A stretch of 20,200 nucleotides of DNA from an uncultured Eubacterium sp. (GCA_910577215.1 CAJTMQ010000003.1:1-20200); one strand, 5' to 3'; shown: positions 5,456 through 13,428, numbered from the stretch's first letter. Translations and numbers: made by a program. Notes: generated by a model not told the origin, from the letters alone.

Positions 5456-6811
5456 ATGGAGAAAAGCAGAAGCAATTTTACAGGCAGCATAGGCTTTATT
5501 TTTGCCGCAGCAGGATCTGCGGTTGGTTTGGGGAACTTATGGCGCTTTCCCTACCTTGCTGCAAAATACGGCGGCGGAATTTTTTTGCTTGTTTATCTTA
5601 TACTTGCAGTAACCTTTGGTTTTGCTTTAATGGTAACCGAAATTGCAATCGGAAGAAAAACAAGGCTCAGTCCCATGGAGGCATTTGGCTCTTTAAATAA
5701 AAAATGGGGATGGCTGGGCAAGCTGTCAACCCTTGTACCTGTTCTTATTCTGCCGTATTATTGTGTTATAGGCGGCTGGGTAACAAAATATACAGCTACC
5801 ATGATTGCAGGCTCGGTTTCATCTGCGGCGGAGGATTCATATTTTACTTCATTTATATCATCAACATGGGCACCGCTTATATGCTTTTTCATATTTGCAA
5901 CAATTACCGCAATCATTATTTTTCTCGGTGTTAATAAGGGTATTGAGAAATTAAGTAAATTTCTTATGCCTATGTTGCTTGTGCTTACAATTGTGCTTAC
6001 TGTTTTTGTTTTAACAAGAGACGGTGCAGGTGAGGGCGTGCTTTATTACATCAAGCCTGATTTCAGCCATTTGAGTGTTAAAACCATTCTTGCGGCGCTT
6101 GGACAGCTCTTTTTCTCTATGAGTCTTGCAATGGGAATTATGATAACCTATGGCTCATATGTAAGGAAGGAGGATCATATAGAAAAATCAGTGCGCAGAA
6201 TTGAGTTGTTTGACACGGTAATTGCGTTTCTTGCAGGTATGATGATTGTTCCGGCAGTATTTGCCTACTCGGGCGGTGATACAGATGCACTCGGCAAAGG
6301 ACCAAGTCTTATGTTTGTTACCCTGCCGAAGGTGTTTAATGAAATGAAATTCGGCAGTGTAGTGGGCTCGGCATTCTTCATCCTTGTGTTATTTGCTGCA
6401 ATAACAAGCTCTGTTTCGGTTATGGAGGCAATTGTTGCGGGAATTGATGATAAATATAAAACCGGAAGAAAAAAGGCGACCGTTATTGTGTATGTTTATA
6501 CAATTGCAATAGGTGTTGTGTGCTCGCTCGGTTTCGGAGTACTCAGCAATGTTACAATCCTTGGCTTTGATATTCTGGATTTCCTTGATTTCCTGTCAAA
6601 CAGTGTGCTGATGCCTGTTGTGGGTATGCTCACATGTATTGTTGTCGGATTTATTTTAAAGCCTGATGTTATTATCAGTGAGGTTGAGCTTAATGGTCCG
6701 TTTAAAATGAAGCGGTTTTATTCCGTAATGGTAAAATGGATAGCTCCGCTTTGTATATTTGCAATTCTTATCAGTTCAATTTTGGATACACTCGGTATTA
6801 TTTCAATATAA
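5456..6811 (+). CDS. Sodium-dependent amino-acid/neurotransmitter symporter (NSS/SNF family)
   Basis: This 451-aa polytopic membrane protein imports a small amino acid or amine driven by Na+. The first transmembrane helix carries the family signature GSAVGLGNLWRFPYLAAKYGGG (residues about 20-41), whose unwound centre binds Na+ and substrate. About 11 hydrophobic segments can be counted, the size and number known for bacterial MhsT (about 450 aa, 11 helices) rather than the 12 of LeuT. TM6 (FFSMSLAMGIMITYGSY, about 222-238) and TM8 (AAITSSVSVMEAI, about 318-330) carry the conserved Ser/Thr of the Na+ sites. The start has AGAGGAAG upstream. It is transcribed alone, from a consensus promoter to a terminator. 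A hydrophobic or aromatic amino acid is the likely substrate by family; this cannot be read from the sequence. Confidence 0.92.
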   Translation: MEKSRSNFTGSIGFIFAAAGSAVGLGNLWRFPYLAAKYGGGIFLLVYLILAVTFGFALMVTEIAIGRKTRLSPMEAFGSLNKKWGWLGKLSTLVPVLILPYYCVIGGWVTKYTATMIAGSVSSAAEDSYFTSFISSTWAPLICFFIFATITAIIIFLGVNKGIEKLSKFLMPMLLVLTIVLTVFVLTRDGAGEGVLYYIKPDFSHLSVKTILAALGQLFFSMSLAMGIMITYGSYVRKEDHIEKSVRRIELFDTVIAFLAGMMIVPAVFAYSGGDTDALGKGPSLMFVTLPKVFNEMKFGSVVGSAFFILVLFAAITSSVSVMEAIVAGIDDKYKTGRKKATVIVYVYTIAIGVVCSLGFGVLSNVTILGFDILDFLDFLSNSVLMPVVGMLTCIVVGFILKPDVIISEVELNGPFKMKRFYSVMVKWIAPLCIFAILISSILDTLGIISI

Positions 6812-6815
6812 AAAC

Positions 6816-6847
6816 AAAATCCTGTGAATATTCACAGGATTTTTCTT
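6816..6847 (+). terminator. Rho-independent terminator after the NSS transporter
   Basis: AAAATCCTGTGAA (6816-6828) pairs with TTCACAGGATTTT (6831-6843) in a fully symmetrical hairpin followed by a T-rich tail, 5 nt after the stop codon. Because it is a perfect palindrome it could also work on the other strand, but no minus-strand gene ends here. Confidence 0.88.
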
Positions 6848-6869
6848 TCATTTATATGTAAAAAGAATA

Positions 6870-6898
6870 TTGAGATTTGGATGAATTTATATTATTAT
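6870..6898 (+). promoter_or_regulatory. Likely promoter of the cooC-like/dehydratase operon
   Basis: TTGAGA (6870-6875), 17 bp, TATTAT (6893-6898). The start would be near 6905, giving a leader of about 40 nt. It follows the upstream terminator closely and is the only good match before the operon, so it probably drives the genes from 6945 to 12133. Confidence 0.55.
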
Positions 6899-6944
6899 AG
6901 TCGTTGATTAATATTTAACAGACCCTTGCGGTTCAGGAGGAAAT

Positions 6945-7706
6945 ATGGAAAACACAAAAATTATTGCTGTTGCAGGAAAGGGCGGAGTCGGAAAAACGTC
7001 CATTTCAGCAACAATTGTTAAGCTGCTTGTTAAAGCATATCCGGATAAAAAGATTCTTGCAATTGATGCAGATCCTGCAGTAGGGCTTTCAACAGCACTC
7101 GGCATTGATGTTAAGATGACGATTGATGATATAAGAAAGGAAATTGTTGCAACTGTAGAGGGCGGAGATACCAAAACCGCAATAGAACTTTTAGGTGATG
7201 CAAGGTATAAAATATTTGATGCTCTTGTTGAAACAGACGGTTATGCATTTATAGCAGTCGGCAGACCGGAAACCGCAGGATGCTACTGCAAAATCAATTC
7301 TTATCTGAAAGAGGTTATAAGCCTTTTGTCAAGTGAGTTTGATTATGTTGTTATAGACGGAGAAGCAGGCATTGAGCAGATTAACCGCCGTGTTATGGAA
7401 AAGGTTACACATCTTATTTTGATTACGGACCCAAGCAAAAAGGGCTGTCAGGTTATCAATACAATAAAAGGTGTTGCAGATGATCTTGTTATGTATGAAA
7501 AAATAGGTGCGGTTATAAACAGAATTCCGGATGAGTCTGTTCTGCCTTATATAGACACAAACGGCATTCCGGTTTTATCAGCAATTATGAATGACAGTAA
7601 TCTTGCTGTGTTTGATATGCAGGGCAAAAATGTATTCAATCTTCCCGATGATACAAATATTGTAAGCGGAGTGCAAAAGGCACTGAAGAATATGGAAATT
7701 CTTTAA
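6945..7706 (+). CDS. CooC-like ATPase (Ni/metallocluster maturation type)
   Basis: This 253-aa SIMIBI/MinD-type ATPase has a deviant Walker A, GKGGVGKTS (11-19), with a signature Lys. It also has LAIDADPAVGLSTALG (38-53), FDYVVIDGEAGIEQINRRV (132-150) as the switch II/Walker B region, and VINRI near 190. Cys113 and Cys115 (GCYC) match the CxC motif by which CooC dimers bind nickel at their interface. CooC inserts Ni into the CO dehydrogenase C-cluster, but no CODH gene is in the window. The gene starts an operon with dehydratase-type subunits, so its client here is probably one of them or the ACS-like protein. AGGAGG stands before the ATG. CooC-type identity is well supported; the metal and the client are inference. 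Confidence 0.88.
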   Translation: MENTKIIAVAGKGGVGKTSISATIVKLLVKAYPDKKILAIDADPAVGLSTALGIDVKMTIDDIRKEIVATVEGGDTKTAIELLGDARYKIFDALVETDGYAFIAVGRPETAGCYCKINSYLKEVISLLSSEFDYVVIDGEAGIEQINRRVMEKVTHLILITDPSKKGCQVINTIKGVADDLVMYEKIGAVINRIPDESVLPYIDTNGIPVLSAIMNDSNLAVFDMQGKNVFNLPDDTNIVSGVQKALKNMEIL

Positions 7707-7717
7707 CGGGGTGAATT

Positions 7718-8923
7718 ATGAAGGATTTAAAGTATCTTTATGAATTTGAAAATCTGCTGCAGGAATCCAATAATGAATTGGTGCAGCAGGCAAAAAAAGA
7801 CGGCGGCATTGCTGTTGGCTATACCTGCTATCATGTGCCGGAGGTGCTTCTTAACTGCGGAAACTGCTTTTCGGTAAGGCTTCGTGCACCCCGAACAGGC
7901 TCAATGGATATTGCAACATATTATATGAGCAACTTCCTCTGCGGCTATTCAAAGGCATTGCTTGAACGCGGAATAGAGGGAGGATATAACTATCTCGATG
8001 CCCTTATGGCATCTGAAACCTGCTCTGAGATGAACAGAGCACTTGAGCATTTTGAAATGCTCAGTCTGATTCCGAATGAAAAGTTTTTCGTAACCTTTAT
8101 GGATGCTCCGTTTAAGGTTGAGCCTCACACAATAAAGCATTATGTAGGTCAGGCAAGGGAAAAGGTGCTTGATAAGCTTACAGAGGTTTATGGTATTGAT
8201 ACTTCTGATGCGGCATTGAGAAAAGCCGTAGAGGAGCATAATGAAATCTGCCGCATAATGACGGAAATCGGTGAGTACCGCAAGGAGGAAAACCCAAGAA
8301 TTACGGGTTATGAGTATCATATATTAAACCTGGTTACATATTGCTGCCCTAAATATCTTATTATTGATAAGCTGCGTGAAACAGCAGAAGAACTTAAAAC
8401 AAGAGTTCCCGATGAAAAGAAAAACTACAGGGCAAAGATTGTTGTTGTCGGCTCTGAAATGGATGATCCCGATTTTACATCTCTTATTGAGGACAGCGGT
8501 GCTCTTGTGGTTGCGGACAGATACTGCTTCGGTGCCCTTCCCGGCAGGCAGGAAATTGTGCTCAATGATGAAGAGGATGTGCTTTATCAGATTTGCCGCT
8601 TTTATATGCAGACAAGTCAGTGCCCGAGATATATGAGCCAGGACAAGGTGCAGGAGCGCCGTGATTATATCAAGCACCTTGTGGACGAATATCATGCAGA
8701 CGGTGTGCTTTATGAGCAGATTAAATTCTGTGAATACTGGGGCTATGAGCGTGCACTTGCATCTCACATTATGAATAATGAATACGGAGTACCGTCTGCT
8801 TCTGTTGACAGACAGTATACCGCATCAAGCTCGGGTCAGCTTCGTACAAGAGTTCAGGCTTTTGTTGAAAGCCTTGAAATAAAGAAAATTCAAAGGGAAA
8901 GGGAGGCAAAGAACAATGGCTGA
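7718..8923 (+). CDS. 2-hydroxyacyl-CoA dehydratase-family subunit (HgdB/BcrC-like)
   Basis: This 401-aa protein belongs to the 2-hydroxyacyl-CoA dehydratase D-component/benzoyl-CoA reductase family, whose subunits each hold an iron-sulfur cluster reduced by an ATP-dependent activase. It shows the opening GYTCYHVPEVLLNCGNCFSVRL (compare PEE...A.G..P.R in relatives). Three cysteines lie at positions typical of cluster ligands: Cys75 (NFLCGYSK), Cys102 (ETCSEMNR) and Cys338 (IKFCEYWGYE). The central GSEMDDPDF and DRYCFGALPG mark the second Rossmann-like domain. Length is close to HgdB (about 380 aa). The neighbouring large subunit starts inside its last codons (8-nt overlap), so the two are translationally coupled and probably form a heterodimer. 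Substrate unknown; it may be a reductase of the double-cubane type rather than a dehydratase. Confidence 0.88.
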   Translation: MKDLKYLYEFENLLQESNNELVQQAKKDGGIAVGYTCYHVPEVLLNCGNCFSVRLRAPRTGSMDIATYYMSNFLCGYSKALLERGIEGGYNYLDALMASETCSEMNRALEHFEMLSLIPNEKFFVTFMDAPFKVEPHTIKHYVGQAREKVLDKLTEVYGIDTSDAALRKAVEEHNEICRIMTEIGEYRKEENPRITGYEYHILNLVTYCCPKYLIIDKLRETAEELKTRVPDEKKNYRAKIVVVGSEMDDPDFTSLIEDSGALVVADRYCFGALPGRQEIVLNDEEDVLYQICRFYMQTSQCPRYMSQDKVQERRDYIKHLVDEYHADGVLYEQIKFCEYWGYERALASHIMNNEYGVPSASVDRQYTASSSGQLRTRVQAFVESLEIKKIQREREAKNNG

Positions 8924-10445
8924 TTTAGGTAAGCTTTACACGAAGCATACAGCGCTTCTGAAGCATCGTGAATGGCGCGGATTCAAAGATACAATGTATG
9001 ATTATTACCGCTGGCTTATAACGTGGAAAGATATGATTGTAATGGTGCTCAAAGCACCTGTAACAACTGTTAAAGGCTTGTTCAAATACCGTTGGTTTGC
9101 CTCGTATCTTTCAACTCCTGCTTTTGTAGACCGTCATTTAATGGGTCTGCGCGGTCCGCAGCTCAGAATGGCACATCTTCATTTCAATATGATTGTTAAG
9201 CATGCAACGGGGCTTATTAATTTATCCTTTGTTGCAGATGAAAAGCTTCGCCCGAATAACAAGCTTTCAAAGAAAATCGTGCTTGTTGATGAGCTTATTC
9301 CGATGGAGGTTATGGCAGGTTTTCCCAATCTTAAATGCATTCCTACACAGACAATGCCGATTTTCCTTTGCTCAATGGTTGATCAGCAGATAACGCCGCC
9401 TTATCTTGAATCTGTTGAGGCTTACGGTGTTCCTGCCGATGTATGCCCTCTGCCGAGTGCGGAAGCGGGTGTTGCAATTGATGACGATTATCCTAAGCTT
9501 GGCTGCTGTATGATTAACTGCAATATGCCCTGTGACGGCTCTATTATGACAACCTCTTTTCAGGACAGACGCTTTGGTCTGCCGTCCTTCTGCTATAATG
9601 TTCCTCTTCGCTACACTGAAGAGGGTGTGCAGGAATATGCCGTTGAAGAGGTTAAGGGAATGATTAAATTCATTGAAGAGCAGACAGGTGAAACCTTTGA
9701 TTGGGATGCCTTCTTCTCAGCAATGAAAACCTATAACAGGCAGCTTGATTATGAGCTTGAAAAATGGGATATAAACAAAACGCCGTATCCTCAGCTAACC
9801 GGTGCGAATTTCTGGCTCTACAGGCTTTACTATTTCCACCTTTCGGGCGGCTATGACAAGCGCTTTCTTAAGGTTGATGAAAAGGTAAACAAAATCATGA
9901 TGAAGGCGTATGAAAAGAAAACGCCTGTTTCAAAGGTTATGCGCCACCGAGCAGTTGTATGGAGCTGCCCTGCAAACTATTACACAAACTTTGCTAACTG
10001 GCTTGAAAATACCTGGGGTATCAATGTTGTTATGGATATGGAAACAATGATTTCATATCTCAAGTTTGATACTGAGGATAAAGACAGGGCTTTATCAGAT
10101 CTTGCCAAAACATATCAGCGTGTTACAATGCGCAAGCACACAAAGGGCGGCTACCGTAATGTTGTTGATGAGCTGTGGCGCATTGTTGAGGAATATAATG
10201 CTGATACCGTTATTATGTATGACCAGATATCCTGTAAGGGTATGGATGGTTTGAACGGTATATTTGATGATCAGGCAAGGGAAAGAAATGTAAACTTTAT
10301 CTGGGTTAAGCAGGATCTTATGGATCCGCGTACAATTTCCCGCCGTGATATGCGTGAGCAGGTTAACAAATATATGCAAACAGTTTTGCAGGAGGAGCCT
10401 GTTGATGCTTCACTGCTTGATTTTGAAGATGATTTAGCTTGGTAA
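8916..10445 (+). CDS. 2-hydroxyacyl-CoA dehydratase-family subunit (large, HgdA-like)
   Basis: This 509-aa protein is the second subunit of the same family, with about 100 extra N-terminal residues (aromatic, basic, no signal peptide) before the core. The core has VLVDELIPMEVMAGFPNLKCIPTQTMPI, then Cys177 (DVCPLPSAEAG), the cysteine-rich CCMINCNMPCDGSIMTTS (Cys206 the likely ligand), and Cys440 (DQISCKGMDGL). These three positions correspond to the C...C...C ligand pattern of the family. The C-terminal region ends in a typical IWVKQDLMDPRTISRRDMREQV segment. It overlaps the preceding gene by 8 nt, has GGGAGG upstream, and is followed 12 nt later by the activase. The divergence from characterised HgdA and FldB is large, so the reaction cannot be assigned. 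Confidence 0.85.
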   Translation: MADLGKLYTKHTALLKHREWRGFKDTMYDYYRWLITWKDMIVMVLKAPVTTVKGLFKYRWFASYLSTPAFVDRHLMGLRGPQLRMAHLHFNMIVKHATGLINLSFVADEKLRPNNKLSKKIVLVDELIPMEVMAGFPNLKCIPTQTMPIFLCSMVDQQITPPYLESVEAYGVPADVCPLPSAEAGVAIDDDYPKLGCCMINCNMPCDGSIMTTSFQDRRFGLPSFCYNVPLRYTEEGVQEYAVEEVKGMIKFIEEQTGETFDWDAFFSAMKTYNRQLDYELEKWDINKTPYPQLTGANFWLYRLYYFHLSGGYDKRFLKVDEKVNKIMMKAYEKKTPVSKVMRHRAVVWSCPANYYTNFANWLENTWGINVVMDMETMISYLKFDTEDKDRALSDLAKTYQRVTMRKHTKGGYRNVVDELWRIVEEYNADTVIMYDQISCKGMDGLNGIFDDQARERNVNFIWVKQDLMDPRTISRRDMREQVNKYMQTVLQEEPVDASLLDFEDDLAW

Positions 10446-10457
10446 GGAGATAAGAAT

Positions 10458-11258
10458 ATGAAATATTTTGGCGGATGCGATGTTGGCTCAACCTACACAA
10501 AGGTTGTTATTCTTGATGAAAACGGAAACATAGCAGCAGATGTAACAAACAGAAGCAAGATAAACCCTGTTCAGAGTGCTGAAATTGCACTTTCGGATGC
10601 TGTTGAAAAGGTAGAAGGCTTGAATTCGGCGCAGGAATTAAGCTATTTAATCGGCACAGGCTACGGCAGAAACAAGGTGCCGTTTGCAGACGAAAACATT
10701 TCCGAAATCAGCTGCCATGCAATGGGTGTTCACGTAACAAACCCTGATGTTAAGGCAATTATAGATATAGGCGGTCAGGATGTTAAGGGCATTGCAATTG
10801 ATACGGACGGAACGGTTAAAAACTTTGCTATGAATGATAAGTGTGCGGCAGGCACAGGCAGATTTTATGAAGCCATGGCAAATGCCTTTGAAATGACGCT
10901 GCCTGAGTTTTCAAAGCTTTCATTAAATGCTAAAAATACAATTCCGATTACCGCACAGTGCACTGTTTTTGCCGAAAGCGAGGTTATATCCCTTGTCGGA
11001 GAGGGTAAGCCAATGGATGAAATTGCAGCGGGTATTCAGCTTGCAGTTGCAAAGCGCTGCTTTGTTATGGCTAAAAAGGCAGGTGCAACGGACAGCATTA
11101 CACTGACAGGCGGCTGTGCTAAAAATGACGGACTTAAAAAAGCAATTGAAAAGGTGCTTAAAATAAAGGTTGTTGAACTTTCAACAGACCCTCAGCTTAT
11201 GGGTGCACTCGGCGCTGCTGAATATGCCCGTCAGAAGGGGCTTGCAAAGGAGAATTGA
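10458..11258 (+). CDS. Acyl-CoA dehydratase activator ATPase (HgdC/BcrAD/BadFG type)
   Basis: This 266-aa ASKHA-fold ATPase hydrolyses ATP to push one low-potential electron from its [4Fe-4S] cluster into the dehydratase/reductase partner. It shows GGCDVGSTYTK (phosphate 1), TGYGRN, IDIGGQDVKGI (phosphate 2), NDKCAAGTGRF with Cys129, AQCTVFAESEVI with Cys168, and TGGCAKNDG (adenosine loop). The two cysteines are the ligands that hold one cluster between two monomers in HgdC. Length equals HgdC (about 260-270 aa). AAGGAGA precedes the ATG. It lies directly behind both partner subunits, which makes a complete activation set. A single homodimeric activase fits a dehydratase or double-cubane reductase better than a four-subunit benzoyl-CoA reductase. 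Confidence 0.95.
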   Translation: MKYFGGCDVGSTYTKVVILDENGNIAADVTNRSKINPVQSAEIALSDAVEKVEGLNSAQELSYLIGTGYGRNKVPFADENISEISCHAMGVHVTNPDVKAIIDIGGQDVKGIAIDTDGTVKNFAMNDKCAAGTGRFYEAMANAFEMTLPEFSKLSLNAKNTIPITAQCTVFAESEVISLVGEGKPMDEIAAGIQLAVAKRCFVMAKKAGATDSITLTGGCAKNDGLKKAIEKVLKIKVVELSTDPQLMGALGAAEYARQKGLAKEN

Positions 11259-11261
11259 TAT

Positions 11262-11426
11262 ATGTTGTTTTTAAAAATACTCGGCATAATTCTTCTTGTT
11301 ATTGTGTGCCTTTTTGTGCTTACTTTTGCGGTTTATTGGTTTAACCTTGATATGAAGCTTATAAATAAGGTTTATTTTGCGCTTCAGAAGCACTATGATA
11401 ATATGAAGAGAGATAAAAAGCTTTAA
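11262..11426 (+). CDS. Small single-pass membrane protein (54 aa)
   Basis: A 54-codon gene in the gap between the activase and the ACS-like gene. The product begins MLFLKILGIILLVIVCLFVL; residues 2-27 form one hydrophobic segment, followed by a basic, polar tail (KLINKVYFALQKHYDNMKRDKKL). AAGGAGA lies 8 nt before ATG 11262. Its TAA overlaps the next ATG (TAATG at 11424-11428), so it is translationally coupled to the ACS-like gene, and only 3 nt separate it from the activase stop. These signals make it very likely real. I do not recognise the family. It could anchor one of the soluble operon products at the membrane, but that is inference. Confidence 0.8.
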   Translation: MLFLKILGIILLVIVCLFVLTFAVYWFNLDMKLINKVYFALQKHYDNMKRDKKL

Positions 11427-12133
11427 TGGATTTTTTTGATAATCTTATTTCACAAGTTGAAGAATTAACAGCATTGCCGAATCGGTCTGATTATTTCAGA
11501 AAAAACGGCTCGGTATGGAAGGATGCAGGCAGAAACGAGGTTGTGTTGCTGCGTGATACTGCATTTGAGCTCGGCGGCTCGGATTTGAGTGCCGTAGGCT
11601 GCAATCTTGTAACATCAAAAAGTATAGGGGAAAGCGGAGTTACCGTAATCGGAAATGACCTTTGCGATATAGAAAAAGACTGTGCTTTTGCCCGTATTTC
11701 TTTAATAGAAATTGATGATATTGCAGATGAACAGGACGCCTATAATGCCATAAGAAAAATTGAATATGTGAAGTATCATATTTTCCCCGAGGGCTATATG
11801 ATGAGAACATCATCTGAAAGTCTGAGAGAACAGATAAGAGTAAGCAAAAAAGCCATTAAACAAGGCATTTCCTTTGAGAAAATAGGAAATGCTTTGATAG
11901 ACAGGTATTTGGAAAATAAGCTTGTTCGTTGTGTTCGGATTATTTTTATAACGGATAAGTCTGCGGATTACAGCAGGCTGTATCGGATCGCTGTTAAAAA
12001 CAATGAAATAACCAAGGCGCTGAATCACGCCCTGAATCATATTAATTTTGATTGTAATTCCTGCAATTTAAAGCCTATATGTGATGAGGTTGAGGGAATG
12101 AGAGAACTTCATTTTAAAAATTCGGGAATGTAG
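11426..12133 (+). CDS. Stand-alone homologue of the acetyl-CoA synthase (ACS/CODH beta) central domain
   Basis: This 235-aa protein aligns by eye with the central domain of acetyl-CoA synthase. ELGGSDLSAVGCNLV...GVTVIGNDLCDI resembles EMGG...AFELV...KIEVIGPDIDQI of the Moorella enzyme. Later EGYMMRTSSESLREQIRVSKKAIKQGISFEKIG resembles the LWHTGQRNINWLRVSKDAVAKGFRFKNYG stretch, and VRIIFITD resembles VQVTIFTD. It ends with Cys210, Cys213 and Cys219 (DCNSCNLKPICDEVEG), near the place where ACS has its first cysteines, but the A-cluster motif (CGCF) and the rest of ACS are absent. It cannot make acetyl-CoA alone. It may bind metal or another protein. It is translationally coupled to the small membrane gene. 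Alignment is from memory and should be confirmed by a profile search. Confidence 0.72.
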   Translation: MDFFDNLISQVEELTALPNRSDYFRKNGSVWKDAGRNEVVLLRDTAFELGGSDLSAVGCNLVTSKSIGESGVTVIGNDLCDIEKDCAFARISLIEIDDIADEQDAYNAIRKIEYVKYHIFPEGYMMRTSSESLREQIRVSKKAIKQGISFEKIGNALIDRYLENKLVRCVRIIFITDKSADYSRLYRIAVKNNEITKALNHALNHINFDCNSCNLKPICDEVEGMRELHFKNSGM

Positions 12134-12152
12134 AATATTTTATAATTTTATC

Positions 12153-12181
12153 TTGATTATAATACACGGAAAAGCTATAAT
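12153..12181 (+). promoter_or_regulatory. Sigma-A promoter of the flavodiiron gene
   Basis: TTGATT (12153-12158), 17 bp, TATAAT (12176-12181), about 33 nt before the flavodiiron ATG. It gives this gene its own transcription start. No terminator was seen between the ACS-like gene and this promoter, so read-through from the operon is also possible. Confidence 0.7.
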
Positions 12182-12213
12182 TGAAAGGTAGTTTGAATTC
12201 GGAGGATAAGTAA

Positions 12214-13374
12214 ATGATTAAAGTTACAGACAGCATTAAATATATCGGTGTTGATGATAAGGATATTGACCTTTTTGAAAGTCAATATATTGTGCCGAAC
12301 GGAATTTCATATAACTCTTATGTGATTCTTGATGACAAAATTGCAATTATGGATACTGTAGATGCAAGAAAAACAGATGAATGGCTAAAAAATCTTGAAG
12401 CAGAGCTTTGTGGCAAAGCACCTGATTATCTTGTTATCTCGCATCTTGAGCCTGATCATGCAGCAAATATTAAGCTTGTTGCAGAAAAATATCCTTCTGT
12501 TACACTTGTTGGAAATGCTAAAACCTTTGCAATGCTTCCTCAGTTTTTTGATATAGATGCATCGGTTGCAAAACTTACCGTTAAAGAGGGAGATACGCTT
12601 TCACTCGGCAGCCACACACTTAGCTTTATAATGGCACCTATGGTGCATTGGCCTGAAGTTATGGTTACTTATGAAAGCAGCGAAAAGGTGCTTTTCTCAG
12701 CAGACGGTTTCGGAAAATTCGGTGCACTTGACTGCGATGAGGACTGGGCATGCGAGGCAAGACGCTATTATTTTAATATTGTGGGTAAATATGGTGCACC
12801 TGTGCAGACTCTTCTTAAAAAGGTTGCAGCACTTGATATTCAGATTATCTGCCCTCTTCACGGTCCTGTTCTTACGGAGAATCTGGAGTATTATATTAAT
12901 CTTTATGATATCTGGTCATCATATAAGGCTGAGGCGGAGGGTGTTTTTGTTGCTTATGCTTCAATTCACGGAAATACGGCAAAGGTCGCTCTGAAAATCA
13001 AAGAAATTCTTGAAGCTAAAGGCTGCAAAAAGGTTGCAGTTGCAGATTTATCACGCGATGATATTGCAGAGGCTGTTGAGGATGCTTTTAAGTACGGCAA
13101 AATGGTGCTGCTCGCTGCAAGCTATGACGGAGGAGTATTCCCGCCTATGGAAACATTCCTTTATCATCTTAAAAGCAAGGCTTATCAGAACAGAAAGGTT
13201 GCTGTTGTTGAAAACGGATCATGGGCGCCTAGTGCGGCAAGGGCAATGGTTTCAATTTTAGAGCCAATGAAAAATGTAACCGTTTGTGAAAACAAGGTAA
13301 CAATTAAATCAACAATGAAGGATGCAGATGTAATTGCACTGGAAGCACTTGCAGATGAGATTTTAGCAGATTAA
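12214..13374 (+). CDS. Flavodiiron protein (A-type, O2/NO reductase)
   Basis: This 386-aa A-type flavodiiron protein reduces O2 to water or NO to N2O in the cytoplasm of anaerobes. The N-terminal metallo-beta-lactamase domain carries all diiron ligands: His77, Glu79, Asp81, His82 (SHLEPDH), His145 (VHWPE), Asp164 (SADGFG) and His216 (LHGPVL). The C-terminal flavodoxin domain (about 243-385) binds FMN through VAYASIHGNTAKVA and AASYDGGVFPPM, with ENGSWAPSA as the third loop. No rubredoxin or flavin reductase domain is fused, so an external rubredoxin is needed. GGAGGA precedes the ATG. It has its own promoter and terminator, next to the oxygen-sensitive dehydratase-type operon, which suggests protection. 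Confidence 0.95.
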   Translation: MIKVTDSIKYIGVDDKDIDLFESQYIVPNGISYNSYVILDDKIAIMDTVDARKTDEWLKNLEAELCGKAPDYLVISHLEPDHAANIKLVAEKYPSVTLVGNAKTFAMLPQFFDIDASVAKLTVKEGDTLSLGSHTLSFIMAPMVHWPEVMVTYESSEKVLFSADGFGKFGALDCDEDWACEARRYYFNIVGKYGAPVQTLLKKVAALDIQIICPLHGPVLTENLEYYINLYDIWSSYKAEAEGVFVAYASIHGNTAKVALKIKEILEAKGCKKVAVADLSRDDIAEAVEDAFKYGKMVLLAASYDGGVFPPMETFLYHLKSKAYQNRKVAVVENGSWAPSAARAMVSILEPMKNVTVCENKVTIKSTMKDADVIALEALADEILAD

Positions 13375-13382
13375 TAAATTTG

Positions 13383-13409
13383 GGACGGATGTAATATCCG
13401 TCCTTTTTT
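13383..13409 (+). terminator. Rho-independent terminator after the flavodiiron gene
   Basis: GGACGGAT (13383-13390) and ATCCGTCC (13396-13403) form an 8-bp stem with a 5-nt loop, followed by TTTTTT. Confidence 0.92.
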
Positions 13410-13428
13410 GTGCTTTTTGATTTTTCTC

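Noticed and set aside
8324..8767. 147-aa antisense reading frame opposite the small dehydratase-type subunit (also 7949-8320, 10095-10379 and 17909-18304).
   Set aside because: No ribosome binding sites, no recognisable domains, and all lie fully opposite well-supported genes; they follow from the codon bias of the sense strand.
6945..12133. Interpretation of the operon as a CO dehydrogenase/acetyl-CoA synthase cluster.
   Set aside because: CooC and ACS-like proteins alone suggested it, but there is no CODH catalytic subunit, no corrinoid protein or methyltransferase, and the ACS-like protein lacks the A-cluster motif.
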